From: DATJHM01 sp035493895
GTDB taxonomy: Bacteria > Chloroflexota > Ktedonobacteria > Ktedonobacterales > Ktedonobacteraceae
Direction of reading: 5' to 3'
DNA length: 26,996 bases
NCBI GenBank assembly: GCA_035493895.1
Contig: DATJHM010000068.1
Span: 1 to 26,996 of the forward strand
The translations under genes were made by a program, and so were the position numbers. Positions within the stretch are counted from its first letter, which is position 1. Each line of letters begins with the position of its first letter. Under the pieces are notes generated by a model that worked only from the letters and a program-made list of their open reading frames with translations, made no database searches and was not told the DNA's origin. Positions 1 to 7,410 of the stretch are shown here, piece by piece.

Positions 1-198
1 AACGCCGTCGCACCCGGTTTTATGGATACACGTTGGAACGACACATTCAGCGCGGCATACATCCAGGCAGCCAAACAGCAAGCCACACTCAAGCAAGCAA
101 CAAGGCTGGAGGACGTCGCCGCCGCCTACGTCATGCTAGCCCGCAACGAGAGCATCACCGGCCAGATCATCATCGTCGATTCAGGCCTCACCCTGTAA
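1..198 (+). CDS. Short-chain dehydrogenase/reductase (SDR), C-terminal end only
   Basis: The frame is open from the first base and ends in TAA at 196-198, giving 65 residues of a protein that starts outside the window. It begins with NAVAPGFMDT, which matches the classical SDR segment after the catalytic YxxxK helix (N-x-[VI]-x-P-G, then the substrate-loop start). It ends with GQIIIVDSGLTL, the usual SDR C-terminus (G-x-x-[IL]-x-[VI]-D-G-G-x-x-x). Such enzymes are NAD(P)-dependent Rossmann-fold oxidoreductases, often 3-oxoacyl-ACP reductase-like. Neither the cofactor motif nor the catalytic residues are in view, so the substrate cannot be named. The family call is firm; the function is not. 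Confidence 0.8.
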   Translation, partial: NAVAPGFMDTRWNDTFSAAYIQAAKQQATLKQATRLEDVAAAYVMLARNESITGQIIIVDSGLTL

Positions 199-304
199 CG
201 ACACGCCTCCGGCCATCAGATCCAACGTATTCGGGGGAAGAAGGAATATCAAGCGAGCACGTCCAGAGCTCAGCCATGCGGTCATGAAGCTGGTAGTAAA
301 TTGG

Positions 305-370
305 GTCAAACTGCTGCGAAAATTTGGGTGAAACCCAGGAAATCAGCGCGAAACCAATGTAGCGTGAAAC
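305..370. repeat. Cluster of GTGAAAC-like boxes, possible insertion-sequence end
   Basis: Five related heptamers of the form G(C/T)(G/C)AAA(C/A) occur in one orientation at 305, 316, 328, 348 and 364. The MurF similarity of the neighbouring fragment stops in the same place, at about 355-370. Arrays of GCGAAA/GTGAAA boxes are typical transposase-binding ends of IS21-like elements as I recall them. No transposase gene is visible here, so this would be a remnant end. The box pattern is seen directly; the IS interpretation is inference. Confidence 0.3.
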
Positions 371-722
371 TGTGGCCTTGTAATGTATCCCCCCCAATAG
401 TGCTAGCTCTGACATCGGCCTGCGCCGACGTCCCATAATAAAGAACACGTGCCCGCGTCTTTGTATGCATCGCTTGCACGTTAGGATCATCATAATTCAG
501 GATCGCCAGACCAGCGGGGGCAAGGACCTGCACCAGCTCGCTTTTGGCAATAGCGATGTGCTCCTGCGAGCCAAAGTACTCAAGATGCGACGACCCCACG
601 TTCGTGATCAGCGACCAGTTCGGCGCGGCGATTGTGCACAACCATGCCAGTTCGCCGACCCTTTGTGCCCCCATCTCAAGCACAGCGTAGCGATGCTGTG
701 GCTCCAGGCGCACAAGATCCAC
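306..722 (-). pseudogene. murF: Fragment of UDP-MurNAc-tripeptide:D-Ala-D-Ala ligase (MurF), central domain
   Basis: Translated on the minus strand, residues 12-120 read like the middle of MurF: AVLEMGAQRVGELAWL, then ITNVGSSHLEYFGS and IAKSEL, then ILNYDDPNV and ADVRASTI. In intact MurF this is the Mur ligase central ATPase domain and its link to the C-terminal domain. The P-loop part upstream (GSxGKTxxK) and the whole C-terminal domain are missing, and the protein would have about 138 residues instead of about 450. The N-side break is at about 725, where a plus-strand peptidase fragment starts; the C-side break is at about 355-370. It has no sensible start and should be treated as a dead fragment left by a rearrangement. 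Confidence 0.75.
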
Positions 723-727
723 GTTGA

Positions 728-1363
728 CGTGAGTTTGGAACTGAAGACATTGAAGAGTATTGTTTTAAGACGCTCTCTATTGAGAATATCTGTTCTTTGC
801 TTCTGACAGGCGCGCTCGTGATTGCATCCGTTAGCGACGAAATTGGTGAACGCAATGACACTCCTATTACCCATAAAGGAGGACATGTTGTCCTTGTGCA
901 TGGGTTTGAATGGTCAAATCAGGAGTGTCAAACGCTTCTGCTGCACAATTCATCTGGAAGATTTCCGGAGCTACAGGAAAATGCCGTGATTCCCTACGAC
1001 AGATTTGCAGCAGCCTTAATCCAGGCAAACCGTGGCGCACTGCAACAGATTCTTATGAATCTCATGCAAAATACTTTGCGTTATTCACAGGCGACGGAAG
1101 TCACCATTGAAACCACGGCACACGAACTTCTGTTTTCAGACAACGGGAAGGGTGTACCCTCAGAAAGCCTGCCCTACCTGTTCGAGCGCTTTTATAGAGT
1201 AGATACATCTCGCAGCAGAACAACAGGTGGCCTTGGACTCGGCTTAGCAATTGTAAGAGAATTAGCCGAGCGCCAGGGTTGGGCTATAGCAGCTGTAGCA
1301 GGTCACCCTGGCTTAATGTTCGTACTAAAAATCAATGCATACTTCTCGTGTCCAGCGATCTAG
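728..1363 (+). pseudogene. Chimeric remnant: C39-like peptidase C-terminus joined to histidine-kinase ATPase domain
   Basis: The frame is open from just after a TGA at 725-727 to TAG at 1361-1363; a TTG at 797 is the first possible start. The first part, up to about 1012, resembles the end of a C39-like cysteine peptidase: VIASVSDEIGER, then KGGHVVLVHGFE with the expected catalytic His, then LLHNSSGR with the Asn/Asp position, then the QENAVIPYDRF tail. The catalytic Cys region is missing. From about 1013 it becomes a histidine kinase HATPase_c domain: N box QQILMNLMQNTLRYS, G1 box DNGKGVP, F box LFERFYRVD, G2 box GGLGLGLAIV. The HisKA dimerisation helix with the phospho-His is absent. Each half is real but truncated, so function is unlikely, although the joined frame is open and could be translated. 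Confidence 0.65.
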
Positions 1364-1445
1364 CGTAATGAAATCTATCAACTGTTTACTTGCTGCTATG
1401 ATAACCCAAAAGCTGCAAAGCTATTTTGCTGAAAGAAAAATAGCC

Positions 1446-1479
1446 AACTCTGTAAACGTCTAAGGCCGTTTACAGAGTT
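1446..1479. terminator. Perfect 13-bp inverted repeat with 8-nt loop, possible minus-strand terminator
   Basis: The arms 1446-1458 and 1467-1479 are exact reverse complements. Read on the minus strand, the stem is followed by GGCTATTTTTC, a short U-tract as in an intrinsic terminator; on the plus strand there is no U-tract. It lies within the 434-bp stretch 1364-1797 that separates the kinase remnant from the cysteine desulfurase gene. Confidence 0.45.
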
Positions 1480-1562
1480 ACGAATTCTATCTTGTACTTG
1501 TTTTTTCGCTTCTCGAACGCTTCTTTGCCGCCGTCAAGAATGTCGATGGTGTGCTCTCTCAT
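1470..1562 (-). CDS. Possible 30-residue hypothetical ORF
   Basis: On the minus strand an ATG at 1562 follows GGGAGGC (a ribosome-site-like stretch but very close). It opens a 30-codon frame, MREHTIDILDGGKEAFEKRK and onward, that ends in TAA at 1470-1472 inside the 13-bp hairpin. The composition is protein-like (charged, with few rare residues), and the placement of its stop within a terminator-like hairpin is suggestive. I recognise no family. It may be the tail of a decayed gene or chance. Confidence 0.2.
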   Translation of the reverse strand: MREHTIDILDGGKEAFEKRKNKYKIEFVTL

Positions 1563-1653
1563 GCCTCCCGAATCGCTGCTGACAGGCTCGGGCATAAGGT
1601 GCCCCCCTCATGCCTCCCCTTTCACCCCCTGTATACACTCATCTTCGTCCATT

Positions 1654-1671
1654 CGTTCTATGAATAGAACG
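1654..1671. promoter_or_regulatory. 18-bp palindrome upstream of cysteine desulfurase, possible operator
   Basis: CGTTCTAT-GA-ATAGAACG has two perfect 8-bp arms with a 2-bp centre, the shape of a dimeric repressor site. It sits about 127 bp upstream of the ATG at 1798, in a non-coding stretch. No binding family can be assigned with confidence. Confidence 0.35.
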
Positions 1672-1756
1672 CTATTACCCGTTTCCTCTATTGGGAGATT
1701 CGTGGTAAGAGACCCGCAAAACCGTCTTGTGTGTTCTTTTTCCAGAGCAGCATACC

Positions 1757-1780
1757 CTGAGTACACACTCAGTATTTTTT
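1757..1780 (+). terminator. Small hairpin followed by T-run, weak terminator or attenuator
   Basis: CTGAG-TACACA-CTCAG is followed at once by a T-rich run (1774-1780). It lies only 17 bp before the ATG at 1798. The stem is only 5 bp, so termination would be weak. It could end a leader transcript or attenuate the downstream gene. Confidence 0.25.
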
Positions 1781-1797
1781 GGCAGATTGGAGTCGTC

Positions 1798-2958
1798 ATG
1801 GTACTTCATCCCGGGTTAAAGCAGAGACCTATCTATCTCGATTACAACGCGACCACGCCCGTTGATCCGCGTGTGGTTGAAGCGATGTTACCATATCTTA
1901 CACACCATTTCGGGAACCCTTCGAGCGCCCACGCCTACGCGTCTGCGACTCGTGAAGGGATGGCCCTGGGGCGTGAGCAGGTGAGCGATCTGCTGGCCTG
2001 CCAGCCGGACGAAATAATCTTTACCGGCTGCGGCTCGGAAAGTGATCTGCTGGCGCTACGTGGTGTAGCCCTGGCGCGGCGTGGGCATGGCAACCATATC
2101 ATCACCCAGGTGACAGAGCATCCAGCAGTCATCAATACCTGTAACGCCCTCTCGCGTCTCTACGGTTGTCGTGTGACCTATCTTCCCGTTGATGACTATG
2201 GGCGTGTCCAGCCAGCCGATGTCGAGGCCGCCATCACGCCGCAAACGATCCTCATCAGTATCATGCACGCCAATAATGAGACGGGCACGATTCAGCCCAT
2301 CCCCGAAATTGCGCATATCGCCCAGCGTCACAGCATCCTGTTTCATACCGACGCCTCGCAAAGCGTGGGCAAGATCCCTACACGCGTGAGCGAGCTTGGC
2401 GTGGACCTTTTGACAGTAGCGGGCCATAAGCTTTATGCGCCAAAGGGGATTGGAGCGCTCTATGTGCGTCGGGGGATAGTGCTGGAACCCGCGCTCTATG
2501 GTGGCGGTCAGGAGCAGGGACGCCGGGCAGGCACGGAGAATGTCGCTTTTATGGTCGCATTGGGCGCAGCCGCCGCTCTCGCGCAGGAACAGCTCGTCTC
2601 CAGTCAGGAGCGTACGCGCCAGCTCCGCGACCTCTTGCAGGATCGTCTGGAACAGCAACTTCCGGGCCGGATCAGCCTCAACGGCCATCCCACGCAACGT
2701 TTACCCAATACGCTCAATATCAGCATCTCTGGTTGTATTGGCGAGGAACTTCTCGCATCCATTCCCGGGCTTGCCAGTTCCACAGGCTCAGCCTGTCATG
2801 AGGGGAGTACGGAGCCGTCCCCGGTACTCATGGCAATGGGTCTGGCGCGTGAGCGAGCCCTGGCTGCCCTCCGTCTCACACTGGGACGCTGGTCGAACAG
2901 AGACGAAATAGAGCAGGCCGCCGCCTGGATTTCCCAGGCTACGTCTGCAACAGCGTAG
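1798..2958 (+). CDS. Cysteine desulfurase, NifS/IscS-like (class-V aminotransferase fold)
   Basis: The product has 386 residues. It is a PLP enzyme that takes sulfur from cysteine as a protein persulfide, for Fe-S clusters or other thio-cofactors. Visible marks are YLDYNATTPVDP at 13-24, FGNPSSAH at 38-45, HANNETG at 157-163, HTDASQSVGK at 183-192 and the PLP lysine in AGHKLYAPKG (Lys211). RRAGTEN is at 242-248, and the sulfur-carrying Cys333 is in STGSACHEG. The length fits the family. The frame runs open upstream to 1492, but that part is low-quality sequence with hairpins, and similarity begins just after the ATG at 1798. No iscU, thiI or mnmA lies next to it, so the sulfur acceptor is unknown. 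Confidence 0.9.
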   Translation: MVLHPGLKQRPIYLDYNATTPVDPRVVEAMLPYLTHHFGNPSSAHAYASATREGMALGREQVSDLLACQPDEIIFTGCGSESDLLALRGVALARRGHGNHIITQVTEHPAVINTCNALSRLYGCRVTYLPVDDYGRVQPADVEAAITPQTILISIMHANNETGTIQPIPEIAHIAQRHSILFHTDASQSVGKIPTRVSELGVDLLTVAGHKLYAPKGIGALYVRRGIVLEPALYGGGQEQGRRAGTENVAFMVALGAAAALAQEQLVSSQERTRQLRDLLQDRLEQQLPGRISLNGHPTQRLPNTLNISISGCIGEELLASIPGLASSTGSACHEGSTEPSPVLMAMGLARERALAALRLTLGRWSNRDEIEQAAAWISQATSATA

Positions 2959-3172
2959 GGAGAGCGGTTGATCCTTGCCCGTTTGTCTATTAAAACGAAA
3001 AAGTATGTGAATTTTGCCTGAGCTCTGTTAAAATAGATACAAGAGCCACGACGCTGCGAATCAAGGGCATGCAGCACATTATGCATAGCGTGGCATAGTG
3101 TTGAAGGATGTTGAAGGATCGCCTCTTTTTCCGCTCCTGCATGTCGCAGGGGTTTCCTGAGGTGGAGGTTCT

Positions 3173-4375
3173 ATGAGTATTGGTGAGTCCAGGATGCACT
3201 TCCCTGCTCCTCCTGCCATTGAACATCTTGAGCTGTTAGCGTATCGAGATGAGTTTCCGATTTTGCAGCGGAAAACCTATTTGAATAGTTGTTCGTTGGG
3301 GGCTTTGTCCAGACGATCGATGCAGAATGTGGTGCAGTTTCTCGAGCTCTGGAATGAATGGGGCGCACATGCCTGGTATGAGATCTGGTTAGGCGAAATT
3401 GCGAAGGCGCGCCAGAAATTTGCTAATCTCATTGGCGCGCAGCTTCACGAAGTTGCCATTGCTCCCAATGTTTCAACCGCTCTGAGCAGTATTGCCTCGG
3501 CCCTGGATTATAGCGTGCGCGATACTGTGGTGATGGCTGATATGGATTTTCCGACGCTGACCTATCAATGGTTGGTGAAGCAGCGTCTGGGCGTCCAGTG
3601 TCGTTTTGTGCAGAGCCCTGATCACATCTACACATCGCCTGATCTCTTCGATGCGGTGGTAGATAGCAAGACGGCTCTTGTCGCTACTTCACGCGTCTTT
3701 TTTACCAGTGGGTATATTCAGGATATACGCGCCGTTGCTGACATTGCTCACCGCAATGGTGCCTATCTCCTGGTAGATGATTACCAGGGCACCGGCCAGA
3801 TCCCGCTCAATGTGGTCACGCAGGATATCGATGTGCTGGTGACTGGCTCGTTAAAGTGGCTCATGGGTGGCCCTGGAGTCGCTTTTGTCTATATTCGCGA
3901 GGGGCTCATTCCAGCCCTGGAACCGACGATTGCGGGCTGGTTTGGTCATCGCGAACAATTTCAGTTTGACGTGCAAGCGTTTGACTATCGTGCTGATGCT
4001 ACACGTATAGAAATGGGTACTCCCGCGATGGCAGCGATTTATGCCGCCAATGGGGGCCTGGATATCGTACAAGAAGTAAGCGTAGAAAGTATCTGTGAGC
4101 GCACACGATTTCTGACAAATGACCTGATTGCGCAGGCGCGTGAACATGGGTGGACGGTTCGTGCTCCTCAGGAGCCCGAATTGAGAAGCTCTATTGTGAT
4201 GCTGGAACTGGAACAGCCACAGGATATTGTCAAAGAACTGGCTACCCGTGGTATTATTGTAGACTCACGCCCGGGTCTCTTACGCATTTCGCCGTACTTT
4301 TATAACACGATCGAAGAAAATACTATTGCCATAGCCGCAATTGCTGAAATCTTAGAGAAACGAACGAAAAAGTAG
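3173..4375 (+). CDS. Class-V aminotransferase-fold PLP enzyme (kynureninase / isopenicillin-N-epimerase-like)
   Basis: The product has 400 residues. The ATG at 3173 has GGTGGAGG a few bases upstream. The chain starts with FPILQRKTYLNSCSLGALS, the N-terminal pattern of this subgroup. The PLP-pyridine aspartate is Asp202 in LLVDDYQGTG, and the Schiff-base lysine is Lys228 in TGSLKWLMGGPG. The later part ends with RGIIVDSRPGLLRISPYFYN, a C-terminal signature shared by kynureninases and SelA/cysteine-lyase relatives. It follows a cysteine desulfurase gene after 214 bp but is not clearly co-transcribed with it. The substrate is open; tryptophan-catabolism partners are absent. It does not look like PhnW despite the same fold class. 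Confidence 0.75.
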   Translation: MSIGESRMHFPAPPAIEHLELLAYRDEFPILQRKTYLNSCSLGALSRRSMQNVVQFLELWNEWGAHAWYEIWLGEIAKARQKFANLIGAQLHEVAIAPNVSTALSSIASALDYSVRDTVVMADMDFPTLTYQWLVKQRLGVQCRFVQSPDHIYTSPDLFDAVVDSKTALVATSRVFFTSGYIQDIRAVADIAHRNGAYLLVDDYQGTGQIPLNVVTQDIDVLVTGSLKWLMGGPGVAFVYIREGLIPALEPTIAGWFGHREQFQFDVQAFDYRADATRIEMGTPAMAAIYAANGGLDIVQEVSVESICERTRFLTNDLIAQAREHGWTVRAPQEPELRSSIVMLELEQPQDIVKELATRGIIVDSRPGLLRISPYFYNTIEENTIAIAAIAEILEKRTKK

Positions 4376-4470
4376 TATCATCTTGCTATGCGTTCTCTCC
4401 TCTCCATCAGTGAGAGGGGACCTGAATTCATTCGTAAAGATGTTTAGCCTCACGGAGGAGTGTGAGTATT

Positions 4471-4851
4471 ATGCAATGTGATCACTGTCGTGCTGAATAT
4501 AGCGCTGATGATGTCTTTTGTCATCAGTGCGGCGCCGATTTAACTGTCCCGTCGACCAGCCTTGTGCCATCTCCATCGCGTCTACCCGCTGTTTTATATA
4601 GCTCTCCGGTACCCCGTGGGGTTGCGGCCAGCGTCGGCGCGGTCGCTCTAGGACTTGGTATCGAACTGCTGCGTCGGGGCGTAGTGGCGATGCTCTCGAA
4701 GCCATCGGACGCAGTTGACCAGTCGCTACCTGCTTTGAATGGCATGAAAGATATTCTTTTTCCGCAAAAGGAGAAATCGGTGAAGCGGCTGAAAAAAGGC
4801 TACGAGGTGGAAGAGACAGTCATTTACATGCGCAGAGTCATTCGTCGTTAA
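4471..4851 (+). CDS. Zinc-ribbon protein with one hydrophobic segment, unknown function
   Basis: The product has 126 residues. The N-terminus carries a zinc ribbon, Cys3-x2-Cys6 and Cys17-x2-Cys20 (CDHC...CHQC). A linker rich in Pro and Ser follows, then a hydrophobic stretch (GVAASVGAVALGLGIELL) that may be a membrane helix, and a basic C-terminus ending RRVIRR. GGAGGAG at 4454-4460 is about 10 nt from the ATG at 4471; a GTG at 4462 is almost on top of it, so I prefer the ATG. Such short zinc-ribbon membrane proteins are common in Chloroflexota and Actinobacteria without known function. Confidence 0.7.
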   Translation: MQCDHCRAEYSADDVFCHQCGADLTVPSTSLVPSPSRLPAVLYSSPVPRGVAASVGAVALGLGIELLRRGVVAMLSKPSDAVDQSLPALNGMKDILFPQKEKSVKRLKKGYEVEETVIYMRRVIRR

Positions 4852-4865
4852 CCATCCATTCCTTT

Positions 4866-4894
4866 GTAGAGGCGGAGATAAACCCCGCCCCTAC
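4866..4894. repeat. Short palindromic intergenic repeat, copy A
   Basis: The arms GTAGAGGCGG (4866-4875) and CCGCCCCTAC (4885-4894) pair with one G-U. The left arm shares its GTAGAGGCG core with two other intergenic sites in this window (8901 and 17506), so this appears to be a dispersed repeat family. It lies between the zinc-ribbon gene and the BNR lipoprotein gene. Confidence 0.5.
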
Positions 4895-4921
4895 GAGGGA
4901 ACAAAAGGAATTATATCTATC

Positions 4922-6103
4922 GTGTCCCTCGCAAAAATTGTCTCTCACGGCCACTGGAAACAAAAACAGGCGTGCTTTGTGGGCCTGCTGGTCGCGCTTC
5001 TCCTGTTGCTCTGTTGCCTCTCAGCCTGTGGCCCATCTGCGGGCGTTTTAGGTGGCGGCAACTGGCAGGCCAGCGGTCTGACGAACACGCAAATGCAAAC
5101 GCTCGCTGTACGGGCCGGTACGCCCACAACGATTTATGCTGCAAATGAGCAAGGCCACGTCTTTGTCAGCACCGATTCTGGCCAACACTGGTCCGAGCAT
5201 AGTTCGGGCCTGCCTTTACCCGATCCTATCCACCAGCTGGCTACCTCACTCAATGGACAACAGTTGTACGCAGCAACCGACAAGGGGCTTTTCGTCAGCT
5301 CCTCTGCGGTCAACTCCTGGCAAGCGGTATCCGGCTTGCCCGCAGATCGCTATACCGCACTCGACTTCTCCGTGAACCATTTGTCCACCATATACGTCGG
5401 TACCGCGCAACATGGCGTCCTGGTCACGACCAACAATGGTCGCTCCTGGACTCCTGCTGGTAGCGGCCTGCCCTCCCAGCCAATCAATGACCTCGTCGTG
5501 GATACGGACGCCGGGCATATCTGGTGTGTGGAGTCTGCCGGTGTGTATCGTCTGGATAATCAGAGTCGCACATGGCATTCCCTGAATACTGGCCTGCCGT
5601 CTGGCATTGCTATCAACACTATTCTGCCCGCTAGCCTCGTGGGTGGTCAGGCCAATCTGATCTACCTGGGAACCAGCCGGGGCTTCTTTTTATCGCAAGA
5701 TACCGGCGCGCACTGGACGCGTGGTCAGGTTCCTCTTTCCGGTACAGCTGTCCACGCGATCTTGATAGACGTGCGCAACTCTTCGTTGAAAACGCTCTAT
5801 CTGGCAACCGATGCAGGCGCATTGAGCAGTACTGATGGTGGTCAGAACTGGGGATTGATTGCGAAAGGGCTTCCCGCCAATCAGCCCATAAAAACGCTCG
5901 CGCTGGGAGGCGACAACGACGCCCAGCTCTTCGCGGTTGCCGGTACCGTCTATCTCTATCCAGGAACCAGCGGTGGCATCGCACCCGAACGCATCGTCCC
6001 ATTTCTCATCATCCTCGCCTTCTTCGCCGGTCTCCTCCGCTTCAGCATGCGCGGCAGAAAACGCCGCCCCCGTGCAGCGCCTCCGAACAGCACAACCTCG
6101 TAG
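4922..6103 (+). CDS. BNR/Asp-box beta-propeller lipoprotein with C-terminal membrane anchor
   Basis: The product has 393 residues and starts at a GTG at 4922. The N-terminus has a hydrophobic signal (residues 19-32) ending in a lipobox LSAC with Cys36. The body holds Asp-box motifs S/T-x-D/N-x-G-x-x-W: STDSGQHW, TTNNGRSW, SQDTGAHW and STDGGQNW, plus degenerate ones, so a sortilin/Vps10-type or exo-alpha-sialidase-type propeller is expected. The C-terminus has a second hydrophobic helix (about 359-374) followed by the basic RGRKRR. The protein would be outside the cell, tethered at the N-terminus by lipid and perhaps at the C-terminus by a helix. No enzyme residues are evident; binding of a surface or extracellular ligand is the likeliest role. 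Confidence 0.75.
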   Translation: MSLAKIVSHGHWKQKQACFVGLLVALLLLLCCLSACGPSAGVLGGGNWQASGLTNTQMQTLAVRAGTPTTIYAANEQGHVFVSTDSGQHWSEHSSGLPLPDPIHQLATSLNGQQLYAATDKGLFVSSSAVNSWQAVSGLPADRYTALDFSVNHLSTIYVGTAQHGVLVTTNNGRSWTPAGSGLPSQPINDLVVDTDAGHIWCVESAGVYRLDNQSRTWHSLNTGLPSGIAINTILPASLVGGQANLIYLGTSRGFFLSQDTGAHWTRGQVPLSGTAVHAILIDVRNSSLKTLYLATDAGALSSTDGGQNWGLIAKGLPANQPIKTLALGGDNDAQLFAVAGTVYLYPGTSGGIAPERIVPFLIILAFFAGLLRFSMRGRKRRPRAAPPNSTTS

Positions 6104-6140
6104 TGACCTGACCGTCTTCATTGAACGATCCTATTTGATC

Positions 6141-6378
6141 GGCCTTGTGCACTGGCTTATCTATCAAGGCCAGTGGTGCTCAGTCAAAGTTCGTTGTACA
6201 CGTTTTCTGTGGCAAGCAAAAAGGTAGCATGCCTCGTCTGAAGAGCAAGCGGGATCGAGGGAGTTCGCGGACGCCATGGAGGCACGCAATGGCGTCCCTA
6301 AGTACATTCCGCGTTTGATCCTTGAATGTACTTACTGGCCTGGGGAGCAATACGAACGGGGGCGATGAACTCGCCCCC
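6141..6378. other. Structured intergenic region with several strong hairpins
   Basis: This is most of the 390-bp gap 6104-6493. GGCCTTG (6141-6147) pairs with CAAGGCC (6165-6171), and CACTGGC (6150-6156) pairs with GCCAGTG (6169-6175); the two stems share bases 6169-6171 and exclude each other. Further on are 9-bp arms at 6269-6277/6289-6297, 11-bp arms at 6299-6309/6324-6334 and 8-bp arms at 6358-6365/6371-6378. None has a good T-run. It may be a set of palindromic repeats, the transcript end of the lipoprotein gene, or a leader upstream of the methyltransferase promoter. Confidence 0.5.
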
Positions 6379-6407
6379 ACCGGTTTAGAAAGCAGCAGAG
6401 GAGATGC

Positions 6408-6436
6408 TCGACAGAAATGTACTAAGCGGGTATACT
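6408..6436 (+). promoter_or_regulatory. Sigma70-like promoter for the methyltransferase gene
   Basis: TCGACA at 6408-6413 and TATACT at 6431-6436 are 17 bp apart. Transcription would begin near 6443, giving a leader of about 50 nt that contains AAGGAGG at 6477-6482, upstream of the ATG at 6494. Confidence 0.5.
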
Positions 6437-6493
6437 AGCAATATAAGGGCAGAATACGCTAACAGAAAGGAAAACAAGGAGGCGGCGTAGAAC

Positions 6494-7366
6494 ATGTCTA
6501 TTCCATCAAAGCCGGGACGAGAGCAACCAAGCACCTACTTTGTGCAGGATCGCGCGAGCCAGGAAGAACTGAGCCGCCTACAGGTCCTGGATCAGATGTT
6601 CACCGTCGGCATGGAGGGAGTGCTATCAGAGCAGCCAGATCCGACCGTCTTTCCGCATGTGCTTGACGTGGCTTGCGGGACCGGAGGTTGGCTCATTGAG
6701 CTCGCGAAAACGACGCCAACCTGCACCAGACTGGTCGGTATCGATGTCAGTCGTACGTTTGTCGAGTATGCACGCGCTCAAGCGGAAGCGGCAGGTGTGA
6801 GTGACCGTGTGGAGTTTCATGTCATGGATGCCTTGCGTATGCTCGAATTTCCCGATCATTCCTTCGATCTGGTCAATCATCGTTCTGCGTCAAGCTGGTT
6901 GCGTACCTGGGACTGGCCCAAACTCCTGCAAGAGTATCAGCGTATGGTTCGCGAGGGGGGCGTAGTGCGTGTCACCGAACCGAGCTGGTGGGTGAGTGCG
7001 AGTCCAGCCCTCACGCGTCATTCTGCACTTTCGTTACAGGCCGCCCATCGGGCAGGCTACTTCTTTACTTCAACCGGTGAGGGCGTGACCAGCGAACTGG
7101 TGCGTTTGCTCGAGTTGCATGGATTGCACGATGTCCACACGCACACCTATCACTTGCATTATCGCGTTGGAACCCCCGAATGGCAATACTTTTTTGAGAA
7201 TCTCAAATTCGGTATGCGAACGATGGTGCCTTTTTTACGCAAATGGGCACACGTGCCTGAAGACTACGAAGAGCTCTGCCAGCAGGCACAGAGCGAGATG
7301 CAGCAGCCAGACTTCGTGGCAAACATGAGCCTGCTCACAGCCTGGGGGAATGTGTCACCACACTGA
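6494..7366 (+). CDS. Class-I SAM-dependent methyltransferase
   Basis: The product has 290 residues. Motif I is VLDVACGTGGWLIELA (56-71). VGIDVSRTFVEYAR supplies the acidic residue that binds the SAM ribose, VEFHVMDAL the adenine-side acid, and FDLVNHR with LLQEYQRMVREGGVVRVTE the post-motif pattern of the Methyltransf_11/25 group. The C-terminal third (after about 170) is a cap region that should set substrate choice and is not recognised. An AAGGAGG site precedes the ATG by about 11 nt, and a promoter is visible at 6408-6436. It is convergent with the ECF41 gene, with only 44 bp between stops. The substrate is unknown. Confidence 0.85.
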   Translation: MSIPSKPGREQPSTYFVQDRASQEELSRLQVLDQMFTVGMEGVLSEQPDPTVFPHVLDVACGTGGWLIELAKTTPTCTRLVGIDVSRTFVEYARAQAEAAGVSDRVEFHVMDALRMLEFPDHSFDLVNHRSASSWLRTWDWPKLLQEYQRMVREGGVVRVTEPSWWVSASPALTRHSALSLQAAHRAGYFFTSTGEGVTSELVRLLELHGLHDVHTHTYHLHYRVGTPEWQYFFENLKFGMRTMVPFLRKWAHVPEDYEELCQQAQSEMQQPDFVANMSLLTAWGNVSPH

Positions 7367-7410
7367 CAGGATGTCAAGAGGTCGCAGTAACGATTTTCTC
7401 TTATCTTTCT

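Noticed and set aside
188..806. Overlapping open frames on both strands (188-493 minus, 465-806 plus)
   Set aside because: They overlap the MurF fragment in other frames and have no recognisable protein features.
1492..1797. 102-codon upstream extension of the cysteine desulfurase frame
   Set aside because: It contains palindromes and a hairpin with T-run, reads as low-complexity Ser/Pro/Arg sequence, and NifS similarity begins only after the ATG at 1798.
2056..2697. 213-residue minus-strand open frame opposite the cysteine desulfurase
   Set aside because: It lies antisense to the conserved core of the desulfurase, including its PLP lysine, and shows no family motifs.
3173..4375. Class-V PLP enzyme as the missing PhnW (AEP transaminase)
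   Set aside because: It has the kynureninase/epimerase-like N-terminus and no PhnW opening (LLTPGP type), and lies 10 kb from the phn genes.
6269..6378. CRISPR-like array
   Set aside because: The stems differ from each other, and there are no evenly spaced identical repeats or cas genes.
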